Assembly: GCF_001427585.1 (NCBI RefSeq)
Contig: NZ_LMGY01000015.1
Coordinates: 25,850 to 89,849, forward strand
Source: Pseudoxanthomonas sp. Root630
Lineage (GTDB): Bacteria; Pseudomonadota; Gammaproteobacteria; Xanthomonadales; Xanthomonadaceae
Length of the DNA stretch: 64,000 nucleotides
Direction: 5' to 3'
Positions 41,121 through 52,143 of this stretch are shown one piece after another; the stretch's first letter is position 1, and every line of letters starts with the position of its first letter. Both the position numbers and the translations under genes were made by a program. The notes below the pieces were generated by a model. The model did no database searches. It was not told the origin of the DNA and saw only the letters and a program-made list of their open reading frames with translations.

Positions 41121-42296
41121 ATGAGCGCCACACCTCGCCATCTCCTGAAAGACCTCTCACCCTCCGCCATCGCGGCCGGCTTCGTCACCGTGCTGGTCGG
41201 CTTCGCCAGTTCGGCCGTGATCGTGTTCCAGGCGGCGCAGTCGCTGGGCGCGTCGCCGGAAGAAATCTCGTCGTGGATGTGGGCGCTCGGCCTGGGCATG
41301 GGCCTGACCTGCATCGGCCTGTCGTTGCGTTACCGCATGCCGGTGGTGACCGCGTGGTCCACGCCCGGCGCGGCCATGCTGATCAGCAGCGTCGCCGGGT
41401 TACCGCTGTCGGATGCGATCGGCGCGTTCCTGCTGTCGGCGCTGCTGATCACCGTGTGCGGATTCTCCGGCTTCTTCGAACGGATGATCAGCCGCATCCC
41501 GGTGTCGCTCGCGTCCGGCATGCTGGCCGGCGTGCTGCTGCGCTTCGGCATCGACGCGTTCGCGTCCATGAAGACGCAACTCGGCATGGTGCTGACGATG
41601 TTCGCGGTCTACCTGCTCGCACGCCGCCTGCTGCCGCGGTATGCGGTGATCCTCACGTTGCTGGTCGGTATCGCGTTCGCGGGTGCGCTGGGGCTGCTGC
41701 GCGTGGACGGATTGTCGTTGCAGCTGGCGAAGCCGATCTTCACGACCCCGACGTTCTCGTTCGCCGCCATCGTCGGCATCGCGCTGCCGTTGTTCATCGT
41801 GACGATGGCCTCGCAGAACGTCCCCGGCGTGGCGGTGATCCGCGCGTCCGGGTATCCGATTCCGATCTCGCCGGTCGTCGGCTGGACCGGCGTGGTCAAC
41901 CTGGTGCTGGCGCCGTTCGGTGCGTTCGCGCTCAACCTGGCCGCGATCACGGCGGCGATCTGCATGGGCCGCGAAGCGCATGAAGATGCAGCGCGCCGGT
42001 ATGTGGCGGCCATCGCGGCCGGCGTGTTCTACCTGATCGTCGGCCTGTTCGGTGCGACGGTGGCGGCATTGTTCGCCGCCTTCCCGAAGGAACTGATCCT
42101 CGCCATCGCCGGCATCGCGCTGCTGGGCACCATCGGCAACAGCCTGGCGGCGGCATTGCGCGAGGAAGCAGAGCGCGAGCCCGCACTGGTGACGTTCCTC
42201 GTCACCGCATCGGGGTTGTCGCTCGCGGGCATCGGTTCCGCGTTCTGGGGCCTGCTCGCGGGCGTGGTGACGCTGCTGGTGCTGCGTCGCACCTAG
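41121..42296 (+). CDS. benE: BenE-family benzoate:H+ symporter
   Basis: 391 residues of an almost entirely hydrophobic protein with about 12 predicted membrane helices. BenE signatures: AAGFVTVLVGFASSAVIVFQAA at the N-terminus, MPVVTAWSTPGAAML and TMASQNVPGVAVIRASGY. The family imports benzoate with protons. No benzoate catabolic genes are nearby, so substrate is by family only. Preceded immediately by a REPIN. Confidence 0.92.
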   Translation: MSATPRHLLKDLSPSAIAAGFVTVLVGFASSAVIVFQAAQSLGASPEEISSWMWALGLGMGLTCIGLSLRYRMPVVTAWSTPGAAMLISSVAGLPLSDAIGAFLLSALLITVCGFSGFFERMISRIPVSLASGMLAGVLLRFGIDAFASMKTQLGMVLTMFAVYLLARRLLPRYAVILTLLVGIAFAGALGLLRVDGLSLQLAKPIFTTPTFSFAAIVGIALPLFIVTMASQNVPGVAVIRASGYPIPISPVVGWTGVVNLVLAPFGAFALNLAAITAAICMGREAHEDAARRYVAAIAAGVFYLIVGLFGATVAALFAAFPKELILAIAGIALLGTIGNSLAAALREEAEREPALVTFLVTASGLSLAGIGSAFWGLLAGVVTLLVLRRT

Positions 42297-42424
42297 CGCG
42301 TGTTTGTGCGCCGCTCATGCGGGTGAACGCGGCGTGGAGTGTTCAGTTTCAGCGGCACGGATTCACCTGGGGGTGATGGGCGCGCGGGCAGGATCGGTCC
42401 ACGCCATCCCGATAGGAGATTTCC

Positions 42425-42883
42425 ATGCAGACCATTCGCCACCGCCATCGCCTGTTGACGCTCGCCGCCCTCGCCGCGCTGTCCGGCGCCGCGTTCGCGC
42501 AGGCGCCTGCGCCGACCGCCGGCAAGGACGCGTTGAAGGAGCCGCAGGTGCGCGCCCTGCTGACCGAGAAGGGCTACACCAGCATCGACGACCTGGATTT
42601 CGAAGACGGCCAGTGGGAGACCGATGCGACCAGCGCCAACGGAGACCGCGTCGATGTGCGCATCAACCCGGCCAGCGGCGACATCGTGGCCGAGAAGCTG
42701 GTCTCCAATCTCAGCGAGAACGACGTCAAGGCGAAGCTGGCGGCCGCCGGCTATTCCAAGGTGCATGACGTCGACTTCGACGACGGCGTCTGGAAGGCGG
42801 AGGCCGAACGCGCCGACGGCAACGACGTCGAGATCCACCTGGCCGCCAACACCGGCGAGATCATCCACGTCGAGAACGATTGA
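42425..42883 (+). CDS. Exported protein with two PepSY-like repeats
   Basis: 152 residues after TAGGAGA. Signal peptide LLTLAALAALSGAAFAQ. Two tandem PepSY-like units: SIDDLDFEDGQWETDATSAN...GDIVAEK (about 53-88) and KVHDVDFDDGVWKAEAERAD...GEIIHVE (about 107-150). PepSY domains are often inhibitory or sensory periplasmic modules. Monocistronic with its own terminator. Confidence 0.85.
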   Translation: MQTIRHRHRLLTLAALAALSGAAFAQAPAPTAGKDALKEPQVRALLTEKGYTSIDDLDFEDGQWETDATSANGDRVDVRINPASGDIVAEKLVSNLSENDVKAKLAAAGYSKVHDVDFDDGVWKAEAERADGNDVEIHLAANTGEIIHVEND

Positions 42884-42904
42884 TCCATCGCCCTCGCTGC
42901 GCAA

Positions 42905-42937
42905 CGAAGAAGGCCGCCCCAGGGCGGCCTTCTTTCA
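42905..42937 (+). terminator. Terminator between PepSY gene and converging MFS gene
   Basis: AAGAAGGCCGCCC-CA-GGGCGGCCTTCTTT; the symmetric stem can serve both converging genes. Confidence 0.85.
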
Positions 42938-44182
42938 TATCGTGGGCGTCTGCGGTCTGGGCCGCGCGAATCGCCATCCGACCAGCATGCCGCAGAACAG
43001 CAGGATCGCGGCAAGAAACCACGGGGCACCGGGGACATGGGCGGGCGCCTGCTTGCCGATGAACAGCGCAAAGGTGCCCGCGAACAACAGCGGGCCGATG
43101 ACGCCCGCCAGGCTTGCGAGACTCATCAGCGCGCCCTGCATGCGTCCCTGCTCACGCTCATCCACTTCACGCGTGATCAACGACTGTGTCGCGGGCGTCG
43201 CCAGCGCCCATAGCGCACTGATGGGCAGTCCGAGCAGGAAGGCGGTGCCGGCCGGTGCCCAGCCGTAAACGACGAAGCCGAGCGCGCCACACGCCAGGCC
43301 AAGCAGCAATGTCCTGCGCTCGCCGAGTCTTTTCACCACGCGTCCGATCAGCAGGGCGTTCACGATGACGCTCAGGACGCCCACCGCCGCCAACACCCAG
43401 CCGACTTCCTTCGGGCCCCATTGGAAGCGGTAGCCGGCGAACAGCACGAACACGCTGGGATAGACGAAGTGCGCGAGGTTCGCGATGAAGACGACGGCGA
43501 CCAGGCCGAACACCTGCGGATAGCGCTTGAGCAACACCAGCGAACCGAAGGGATTGGCGTGCTTCCAGTCGATGCGGCTGGTCCGCTTCTCCGGCGCGAG
43601 CGATTCGGGAAGCACGAACCAACCGTAGAGGAAGTTCAACATCGCCAACCCTGCGGAGAACCAGAACGGAAGACGCAGATCGATGTCGCCCAGCGCGCCA
43701 CCGATCAGGGGACCGATGACGAACCCCACGCCGAACGCCGCGCCGATCATGCCGAAGGCCTGCGCGCGCCGCTCCGGCGGAGTGACGTCGGCGATGTACG
43801 CGTTCGCCGTGGTGAAACTCGCCGAGAAGACACCCGAGAAGACTCGCGCCAGCAGGAGCAGCGGCAACGTGCCGGCGACCGCCATCAGGACGAAGTCGGC
43901 GGCCAGGCCCAGACACGAAAGAAGGATCACCGGCCGGCGTCCGAAGCGGTCGGACAGCGCGCCCTGCACGGGCGAGCTGATGAATTGGATGGCGTAGAAC
44001 ACCGTGCCGAAGATCCCGACCCAGATCGCAGCGCGCGCCGCATCGCCACCGGTGAACTGCTTCACCAGATCCGGCAACACCGGGATGATCACGCCGAACG
44101 ACAGGATGTCGATCAGCACCGTGACGAAGATGAAGACCAGGGCGGCGCGGCGGCCTGCGTGTGCGGGAGCTTCGGCGTTCAC
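42935..44182 (-). CDS. MFS transporter, tetracycline-resistance (TetA/TCR)-like
   Basis: 415 residues from GTG 44182 (reads MNAEAPAHAGRRAALVFIFV); a TTG at 44209 is an alternative, and neither has a good ribosome site. Twelve membrane helices. TetA-like motifs: VLIDILSFGVIIPVLPDL in TM1, SPVQGALSDRFGRRPVILLS in the 2-3 loop, FSGVFSASFTTANAYIADVTPPERRAQAFG with FGVGFVIGPLIGGALG (antiporter motif C), and AHFVYPSVFVLFAGYRFQWGP. A drug:H+ antiporter; the substrate cannot be predicted and it need not confer tetracycline resistance. Confidence 0.88.
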   Translation of the reverse strand: MNAEAPAHAGRRAALVFIFVTVLIDILSFGVIIPVLPDLVKQFTGGDAARAAIWVGIFGTVFYAIQFISSPVQGALSDRFGRRPVILLSCLGLAADFVLMAVAGTLPLLLLARVFSGVFSASFTTANAYIADVTPPERRAQAFGMIGAAFGVGFVIGPLIGGALGDIDLRLPFWFSAGLAMLNFLYGWFVLPESLAPEKRTSRIDWKHANPFGSLVLLKRYPQVFGLVAVVFIANLAHFVYPSVFVLFAGYRFQWGPKEVGWVLAAVGVLSVIVNALLIGRVVKRLGERRTLLLGLACGALGFVVYGWAPAGTAFLLGLPISALWALATPATQSLITREVDEREQGRMQGALMSLASLAGVIGPLLFAGTFALFIGKQAPAHVPGAPWFLAAILLFCGMLVGWRFARPRPQTPTI

Positions 44183-44249
44183 GGAGCGAACCGGCGAAAA
44201 GGTGCGCAAGTGTAGGGCATCGCCCTTGCCGATGGCGCGCCGCGGCGGG

Positions 44250-45116
44250 TTACAGCGGGGTCGCGGAGATCACGTGGCTCAGGCGGTGGCGCTGGCCGGG
44301 CTCCAGCTCGATCGCGTCCTCGCCGGCATTCGCGGCCTCCAGGCAGACGAAGGAGCGCCAGCCGTCGTCGGGCAGGTCGCCGATGGCGGCCGCGCCGGCT
44401 TCGCCCGGGTTCCATACCACCAGCGAACGGCTGCCGAAGGTGTCCAGCCGGATGCGTCGGCTGCCCACGGGATCGAGCAGATCGAAGCGATGGCCGGTAC
44501 CCGTGTAGATGCGGTCGCTGCGGCCTGGATCGCGCGGGTCGTGCAGCGTCCAGTCATCCGTCTGCACATGCGTACGCCCGTCGAACTTGTCCGCATAGCG
44601 CAGGCCATCGAGGCCGGTGACACGCACCTGCAGCGCGTCGCCGACACGGAAGTAGGTGTGCAACGCCTGGGTCAGCACGATGGGGGCTTCACCGCGATGG
44701 AGCGTATCCAGACTCTGTCGAAGGTCGCGACCGACGTGCACGGTCTGGATCAGTTCCAGCGGCACGCCATCGCGCAGCGGCAACGCGAGCTTGAGCACGA
44801 CGCTGCCATCGGTCTCGCGCCGCACGTCCGTCAGCGGCCAGCGCGAAATGCGCGCATGCCCATGCTGGGGTGCGTCGTCGGGCTGTCCCTGCCGGCCGAA
44901 GTAGGGCCAGCACACCGGCACGCCACCGCGGATCGCCTTCGGCGGCATCGTCGTGGTCGGCGACACCCAGAGCAGGTCGTCGAAACCCGTCGGCACGAAC
45001 GACAGCACCTGTCCGCCGTGCAGGCTGATGTGCGCGAGGGACGACGGGGTTTCCACCCGCAGCACCTCGATGCCTTGCCAGCGTTCCTGGGTGATGCCTT
45101 CGGGTAATGCCCTCAC
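44250..45116 (-). CDS. yeaD: D-hexose-6-phosphate mutarotase
   Basis: 288 residues from GTG 45116; GTGA overlaps the stop of the transglycosylase gene. Aldose-1-epimerase-like YeaD family, interconverting anomers of glucose 6-phosphate. Features: HISLHGGQVLSFVPTG, DLLWVSPTTTMPPKAIRGGVPVCWPYFGRQ, QHGHARISRWPL (conserved active-site His) and VWNPG near the C-terminus, with Glu in VCLEAANA. Normal length. Confidence 0.9.
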   Translation of the reverse strand: MRALPEGITQERWQGIEVLRVETPSSLAHISLHGGQVLSFVPTGFDDLLWVSPTTTMPPKAIRGGVPVCWPYFGRQGQPDDAPQHGHARISRWPLTDVRRETDGSVVLKLALPLRDGVPLELIQTVHVGRDLRQSLDTLHRGEAPIVLTQALHTYFRVGDALQVRVTGLDGLRYADKFDGRTHVQTDDWTLHDPRDPGRSDRIYTGTGHRFDLLDPVGSRRIRLDTFGSRSLVVWNPGEAGAAAIGDLPDDGWRSFVCLEAANAGEDAIELEPGQRHRLSHVISATPL

Positions 45117-46423
45117 GGTTTTCGCGGCTCCGGTAGCGCGACGGGCGGCCCTTCCGCCTTCAGCGCGGCGAGTATTTTCGCACCGGCGCGGCCGTCTGCG
45201 GGCTGCAGACCAAGACGCTGTTGTTCAACGACGATCGCGCGCCGCGTCTGCGTGCCGATCATGCCGTCGGCGGCGCCGATCGCGTGCCCTCGCGCGAGCA
45301 GCAGCGTCTGCAGTTCGCGGCGCTGCGGGCGGCCCAGGCCGGGATCGTCCGTCGGCCAGGCCGTCACCAACCCCGTGCCGCCGCGCAGGCGATCGGCCAG
45401 CAATGCGATCGCCAGCGCGTAGCTTTCGGCCGCGTTGTACGAATAGATCGCGTCGTAGTTCTTGAACACGAGGAACGCAGGGCCCGCGATGCCGGTCGGC
45501 ACCAGCACCGCCGCGGCGCGATCATCCGCAGGCAACGGCTGGCCATCGACGCGGGCGATGCCCTGCGCGGTCCACTGCGGCAGCGGCTTGCGATTGGTGC
45601 GGCCGGCCTGTGCGGGATCGAAGCCCGGTGGCAGTTTCACTTCGTAGCCCCACGGCTCGCCGGTGCGCCAGCCGGACGTCACCAGGTAGTTGGCGGTCGA
45701 GGCCAGCGCATCGGGAATGCTGTCGATCAGGTTGCGCCGTCCATCGACGTCGAAATCGACCGCGATGCGCGCATAGGTGCTGGGCATGAACTGCGTGTGG
45801 CCGAAGGCCCCGGCCCACGATCCGGTCAGGCCCTCGGCGCGGATGTCGCCGGCCTGCAGCAGCTTCAGTGTGGTGAGGAACTCGCCGCGGAAGAACGCCT
45901 GCCGCCGACCGAAGCACGAGAGCGTCGACAGCGACACCAGCAACGGGCGCTTGCCGAACACGCGGCCGTAGTCGCTCTCCACGCCCCAGACCGCGACCAC
46001 CGTGGCGGCATCGACGCCGTAGGCCAGCGCCACGCGGTCCAGCAGGTCGCGATGCGTCGCCAGCATGGCCTGGCCATCGGCGACGCGCTGGTCATCGACC
46101 AGGGCCGCCAGGTAGTCCCACAGCGGCGTAGTGAATTCCGGCTGCGCATCCAGCAGGTCCAGCACGCTCATGTCGGCGGCGAGGCCCTGTGTGTAGGTAT
46201 CGAAGCTGGCCGGCGCGATGCCCTGTTTCTCTGCGAGCATGCGGAGATCGCCGAGGCACGTGGCGTACAGGGGATCGGGCGCGGGCACGGGCGAGATCAC
46301 CACAGGCGCCGGGGGGACAGAAGGTGGAACCGCCGGCGTCGCGCTGGCGGCGGGCGGGGTCTGCGCGATGCCGGGAACCGCCGCCGCCATCGACAACAGC
46401 AGGAAGGTCGCGTTGAACGTCAT
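45113..46423 (-). CDS. Lytic murein transglycosylase (MltB/SLT_2 family) with peptidoglycan-binding domain
   Basis: 436 residues from ATG 46423 (AGGGAGG upstream); longer in-frame starts are rejected because the signal peptide begins here (MTFNATFLLLSMAAAVPGIAQ). A Pro-rich linker (residues 22-55) precedes the SLT_2 domain. Catalytic Glu149 lies in VAVWGVESDYGRVFG; GRRQAFFRGEFLTTLKLL and WAGAFGHTQFMPSTY follow. A C-terminal PG_binding_1 domain (RRELQTLLLARGHAIGAADG.. to AKILAALK) docks on the wall. It cleaves glycan strands to anhydromuropeptides. Confidence 0.93.
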   Translation of the reverse strand: MTFNATFLLLSMAAAVPGIAQTPPAASATPAVPPSVPPAPVVISPVPAPDPLYATCLGDLRMLAEKQGIAPASFDTYTQGLAADMSVLDLLDAQPEFTTPLWDYLAALVDDQRVADGQAMLATHRDLLDRVALAYGVDAATVVAVWGVESDYGRVFGKRPLLVSLSTLSCFGRRQAFFRGEFLTTLKLLQAGDIRAEGLTGSWAGAFGHTQFMPSTYARIAVDFDVDGRRNLIDSIPDALASTANYLVTSGWRTGEPWGYEVKLPPGFDPAQAGRTNRKPLPQWTAQGIARVDGQPLPADDRAAAVLVPTGIAGPAFLVFKNYDAIYSYNAAESYALAIALLADRLRGGTGLVTAWPTDDPGLGRPQRRELQTLLLARGHAIGAADGMIGTQTRRAIVVEQQRLGLQPADGRAGAKILAALKAEGPPVALPEPRKP

Positions 46424-46496
46424 GTCGGCCTCCCTGGCCTTCGGGGGAGGCTTCACTTTGCCTTGCGCGGAAAGCGAATGCGACCCTGCGGCGCCG

Positions 46497-46919
46497 TCAG
46501 CGGACGTGGATCTCGTACTCGGCCACTTCCACCGGCGGCACTTTCTCCCAAGGCCGCCGGTATTCGAGCCGCACCGCTGTCTGGCCCGGCTTCTCCGCGC
46601 GGAACCACCAGCGTGCGATCGACGAGGCGCCAGGCATCGGGGGTTGCGTATCCATCGGCGGCGGGGTCGCGGGGCCGGTGGTGCGCGCCAGCATCGGGGT
46701 GCCGTCTGCGGTGAATGTCCATTGATAGCCGGTGCTTGCATTGGACGTCAGGGCGATCTCCAGCACCTGCCCGACGCGCATCTCCACCGGTGCCTTGCCC
46801 TGGGGCCGGACGATGCCGTCGTCCGGCAACGTGTCGGACGGCGGTCCGCCGCCCGTGGCCGGTCCGCTGGCGCAGGCCGACAGCAGTACGCACAACCCGG
46901 TGGCCACCCATGCCTTCAT
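46497..46919 (-). CDS. Chagasin-like (I42) cysteine-peptidase inhibitor lipoprotein
   Basis: 140 residues from ATG 46919. Lipobox LLSAC (Cys16). I42 loops are visible: SNASTGYQWTF (the NxTGY.W loop), a short Pro-rich middle loop, and RRPWEKVPP (the RPWE loop). Such proteins block papain-like cysteine peptidases; bacterial examples are periplasmic or surface lipoproteins. It lies upstream of the transglycosylase gene on the same strand (73 bp gap) and diverges from queF. Confidence 0.88.
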   Translation of the reverse strand: MKAWVATGLCVLLSACASGPATGGGPPSDTLPDDGIVRPQGKAPVEMRVGQVLEIALTSNASTGYQWTFTADGTPMLARTTGPATPPPMDTQPPMPGASSIARWWFRAEKPGQTAVRLEYRRPWEKVPPVEVAEYEIHVR

Positions 46920-46988
46920 CGTCGCGTCCTCGCTGGAGACGGGGGAGTTATACACCGCCGCTTTAGGCGCCGTCCGTAGAATGACGGC

Positions 46989-47804
46989 ATGAGCACTCCC
47001 CAGGATTCCTCGTTGGGTCGCGAGGTCGCGTATCCCGCGCACTACGACCCCACCCTCCTCTTCCCGATCCCGCGCCAGGGCGCGCGCGACGAAATCGGCA
47101 TCGCCGCCGATGCCCTGCCGTTCGCGGGCCACGATCGCTGGCACGCCTACGAACTGAGCTGGCTGGATGCCCGGGGCAAGCCGCGGGTGGCGACCGCCAC
47201 GTTGACCGTGCCGTGCACGTCGCCGTGCCTGATCGAATCCAAGTCGCTCAAGCTCTACCTCAACTCGCTCAACAGCACGCGCTTCAACAGCGATGCCGCG
47301 GTGCTCGAGCGCATCGCCACCGACCTGTCGGCGCGTGCCGGCGCGGACGTGGGCGTGGTGTTCGGCCTGCCGCCGATGGCGGAGGCGCCGGAGGGCGAAT
47401 CCCTCGATGGCCTGGACGTGGAGATCGACCACTACGGGCCGCCGCGTGCGGAATTCCTGGCCGCCGATCCGGAAGTGCAGGTCGATGAGGTGCTGTCGTC
47501 CGAACTGCTCAAATCGAACTGCCCGGTCACCGGCCAGCCCGACTGGGCCACGGTGGTAATCCGCTACCGGGGTCCGCGCATCGACCGCGTCGAGCTGCTG
47601 CGCTATCTGGTGAGCTTTCGCGACCACGCGGAGTTCCATGAACAATGCGTCGAACGGATTTTTCACGACGTGCTGGCGCATTGCCACCCGGCCTCGCTGT
47701 CGGTGGAAGCCCGTTACACCCGCCGGGGCGGCCTGGACATCAATCCCTGGCGGGCTACCGCCGACATGAATGTCCCGCTCATGAAACGCGATTTACGACA
47801 GTAG
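46989..47804 (+). CDS. queF: NADPH-dependent 7-cyano-7-deazaguanine reductase (QueF, type II)
   Basis: 271 residues, the long bimodular QueF form typical of gammaproteobacteria. It reduces preQ0 to preQ1 in queuosine biosynthesis. Motifs: [21 protein letters not shown] (75-95, with the QueF E-S-K-S-x-K-L-Y box), catalytic Cys178 in [15 protein letters not shown], and [19 protein letters not shown] near 207-225. No other queuosine genes are adjacent. Confidence 0.96.
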   Translation: MSTPQDSSLGREVAYPAHYDPTLLFPIPRQGARDEIGIAADALPFAGHDRWHAYELSWLDARGKPRVATATLTVPCTSPCLIESKSLKLYLNSLNSTRFNSDAAVLERIATDLSARAGADVGVVFGLPPMAEAPEGESLDGLDVEIDHYGPPRAEFLAADPEVQVDEVLSSELLKSNCPVTGQPDWATVVIRYRGPRIDRVELLRYLVSFRDHAEFHEQCVERIFHDVLAHCHPASLSVEARYTRRGGLDINPWRATADMNVPLMKRDLRQ

Positions 47805-47912
47805 CGTTACTCAACTAACACTTGAGGCGATTTCACGCGCGCGCTATGGATTCTTAACAGAGCGCGTGCAACGCTTTGCGCATCCCACAGCCCGCCAGGA
47901 AGGGTGGTTGCA

Positions 47913-48218
47913 ATGAGCACAGAGAAGAAGGCCGACTTTTCGGACGTCAGCGCCAAGGTAACGTCGACCGAACAGATCGTCGAGAAGGCTGATTTCTCCG
48001 ACGTCACCGCACGCGTCGACAGCACCGAAGAGATCATCGGTGAGCAGAGCTATACCATCGAGAAGGGCGACACGCTCTCGAAGATCGCCAAGGCGCATTA
48101 CGGCAGCGCGAATGCATGGAAGCAGATCTTCGAAGCGAACCGCGACGTCATCGAGGATCCGGACCGCATCTTCCCGGGGCAGGTGATCAAGTTGCCGCCG
48201 AAGCCCGCCGAAGCCTGA
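47913..48218 (+). CDS. Small LysM-domain protein with N-terminal 22-residue repeat
   Basis: 101 residues from ATG 47913 (GGAAGGG upstream; a GTG at 47904 is an alternative). The N-terminus has two near-identical units, KADFSDVSAKVTSTEQIVE and KADFSDVTARVDSTEEIIGE. A LysM domain follows: YTIEKGDTLSKIAKAHYGSANAWKQIFEANRD...GQVIKLPPKP. E. coli Kbp/YgaU has BON plus LysM; here the BON part is replaced by the repeat. No signal peptide, so cytosolic or non-classical location. Probably co-transcribed with the lipoprotein 36 bp downstream. Confidence 0.85.
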   Translation: MSTEKKADFSDVSAKVTSTEQIVEKADFSDVTARVDSTEEIIGEQSYTIEKGDTLSKIAKAHYGSANAWKQIFEANRDVIEDPDRIFPGQVIKLPPKPAEA

Positions 48219-48254
48219 TCGCCCCTCCACTTCATCCACAAGGATAGAGAACCC

Positions 48255-48737
48255 ATGAAGCAGAACCGCATCTCCTATGCCCTGGCCGCCGCGCTCGTCG
48301 GTACCGTTGCCCTGGTCGGCTGCAAGAAGAAGGAAGAGCCCGTTGCCACGCCGCCAGCCGTCGTGGAGCCCGCACCGGCACCAGCGCCTGTCGAACCGGC
48401 ACCGGCCCCGGTCAGCGCGACCAGCGTCACGGTCGGCAACGCCGCCGCCGCCGATAAGTCTGTCGCCGCGGTCAGCACCTTCGGTGTGAAGGACAAGATC
48501 ATCGTGTCGGTGAAGACCGATGCTGCGACGCCGGCCAATGCCGCGATCGACGCCAAGCTGACGTATCAGGATGGCCAGGAGGCCGGCAAGCAGTCCACGA
48601 CGGTGAAGGCCGAAGACGGCGGCACCACCAACGTCGAGTTCACCAAAGCCACCGACTGGCCTGCCGGCAAGTACAAGGTCGACGTGACCCTCAATGGTCA
48701 GTCGGTCGGCATGACGCAGGAAATCGAAATCAAGTAA
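48255..48737 (+). CDS. Lipoprotein of unknown function
   Basis: 160 residues. Lipobox LVGC (Cys23) followed by KKKEEP, then a Pro/Ala-rich linker (about 30-56), then a beta-rich domain (DKIIVSVKTDAATPANAAIDAKLTY, GKYKVDVTLNGQSVGMTQEIEIK) that looks Ig-like. The lysines after Cys do not give an inner-membrane Asp signal, so outer-membrane sorting is likely. AAGGATAGAG precedes the ATG. Function unknown. Confidence 0.8.
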   Translation: MKQNRISYALAAALVGTVALVGCKKKEEPVATPPAVVEPAPAPAPVEPAPAPVSATSVTVGNAAAADKSVAAVSTFGVKDKIIVSVKTDAATPANAAIDAKLTYQDGQEAGKQSTTVKAEDGGTTNVEFTKATDWPAGKYKVDVTLNGQSVGMTQEIEIK

Positions 48738-48777
48738 CCAGCAAGGCAAGTCTCTCTCCCACGTGTGTGGGGCAAGC

Positions 48778-48812
48778 TCGGGCGTGGAGTAATCCACGCC
48801 CGCTTTTTTTGT
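48778..48812 (+). terminator. Terminator after the lipoprotein gene
   Basis: CGGGCGTGGA-GTAA-TCCACGCCCG followed by CTTTTTTTG. The rest of the 241-bp gap to icd (48813-48978) holds GC-rich sequence with a small GTCCCGG...CCGGGAC stem near 48850-48878 and presumably the icd promoter, which was not identified. Confidence 0.9.
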
Positions 48813-48942
48813 GCGGCGCCCGGCAGCGGTCGGTTCCAACCGCAACCGTCCCGGCACGGGATGCTGTCCCGGGACACATAGGCCCCATCCATACCCCCTC
48901 GTTTTGCCCTGCGTGCGGCGACACGCGACAATGGCGCGCTGA

Positions 48943-51210
<2,268 letters not shown>

Positions 51211-51232
51211 CGGCGCTGCCTTTACCGTCGCA

Positions 51233-51267
51233 CCCGACGCCCGGCCTCGTGCCGGGCGTCGTGTTTT
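51233..51267 (+). terminator. Terminator after icd
   Basis: GACGCCCGGC-CTCGT-GCCGGGCGTC then GTGTTTTC; a strong stem with a short T-run. Confidence 0.75.
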
Positions 51268-51310
51268 CGGCGACCATCATGCTCGTTGCCGCTATCCGAC
51301 GCATCCCGCG

Positions 51311-51658
51311 ATGACCGACACCACCGACATCCTGCTGTTTTCCTACGGCACGCTGCAGCTCGAAAGCGTGCAGCTGTCCTCGTTCGGCCGCCGCCTCGAC
51401 GGCGAACCCGATGCGGTGCCCGGCTACGCGCGGACGATGGTGGAGATCACCGACCCCGCGGTGCTCGCCGCCAGCGGTGAACGCTTCCATCCCATCGTCA
51501 GCGCCAGCGGCGATCCGTCCGATGAAGTGGACGGGACCGTCTTCCGCATCAGCGCCGAGGAACTCGCGGCGGCGGACCGTTACGAAGTCGCCGATTACCA
51601 GCGCGTGCAGGTGCGCCTGAGATCCGGCCGCGATGCCTGGGTTTACGTGAAGGCATGA
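51311..51658 (+). CDS. Gamma-glutamylcyclotransferase (GGCT/AIG2)-like protein
   Basis: 115 residues (MTDTTDILLFSYGTLQLESVQLSSFGR). The YGTL at 12-15 is the GGCT substrate-binding motif; VDGTVFRISAEELAAADRYEVADYQRVQV completes the fold with the likely catalytic Glu in the EELAAAD region. Short members act on gamma-glutamyl-amines or are uncharacterised. Independent of icd because a terminator intervenes. Confidence 0.85.
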   Translation: MTDTTDILLFSYGTLQLESVQLSSFGRRLDGEPDAVPGYARTMVEITDPAVLAASGERFHPIVSASGDPSDEVDGTVFRISAEELAAADRYEVADYQRVQVRLRSGRDAWVYVKA

Positions 51659-51682
51659 GCCGACGGGCATCGGGATCGACGG

Positions 51683-51752
51683 GGGAGCGACATAGATCGC
51701 GTCGGGCCTCCGCGGCAGTCCATCGCGACTCACGTCGCTCCCACGAGGACAT
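51683..51752. repeat. REP pair (CGACGT type, degenerate)
   Basis: GGAGCGACATAGATCGCGTC and ATCGCGACTCACGTCGCTCC face each other across about 20 bp. Same family as 40989-41103 and 7443-7508. Confidence 0.65.
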
Positions 51753-51797
51753 GCTTCAACGCCCTCTGCGACCCGGCGCCGAAATGCCGAGCATCCT

Positions 51798-52034
51798 TCA
51801 GGGAACGGGCCGCTCGGCGGACAGCAACGAGACGATGAAATGCAGGCGCCGGGCGCCCAACCGCTGCACCGCCCGCTGATGCCTCGCCTTGCCCGCCGCG
51901 TCATGGACGTGGTGCCGGTGGGCGGATTCCGGCGGCGGGCTGTCGGGGTGGGCGATATGACCCTGCAGGAACAACATGCCCTGGCTCATTCCACCCAGCT
52001 GCTGCCACCACTGCTTCTTGGTTTCGGTTTGCAT
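51798..52034 (-). CDS. Small hypothetical protein divergent from LysR gene
   Basis: 78 residues from ATG 52034 with GGAGCAG 7 nt upstream. The N-terminus MQTETKKQWWQQLGGMSQGM, then LFLQGHIAHP and a His-rich stretch (SAHRHHVHDAAGKARHQ). No signal peptide. Supported by a good ribosome site and a divergent LysR regulator, a common regulator-target layout; no family recognised. Moderate confidence that it is translated. Confidence 0.5.
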   Translation of the reverse strand: MQTETKKQWWQQLGGMSQGMLFLQGHIAHPDSPPPESAHRHHVHDAAGKARHQRAVQRLGARRLHFIVSLLSAERPVP

Positions 52035-52143
52035 GGGACTGCTCCGCGGCGCCGGTGTCCGGCTTGAAGGACTCCCAAGGTAGGCGCATGATCGGCGCCT
52101 AAAAAGCGAAAGCTCCGCAAGCCAGCCTTGAGATGGATTCAAG

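Noticed and set aside
46424-46741. N-terminal extension of the lytic transglycosylase
   Set aside because: The frame is open but Arg/Pro-rich and overlaps the I42 inhibitor gene antisense-free region. A signal peptide and AGGGAGG site mark the start at 46423.
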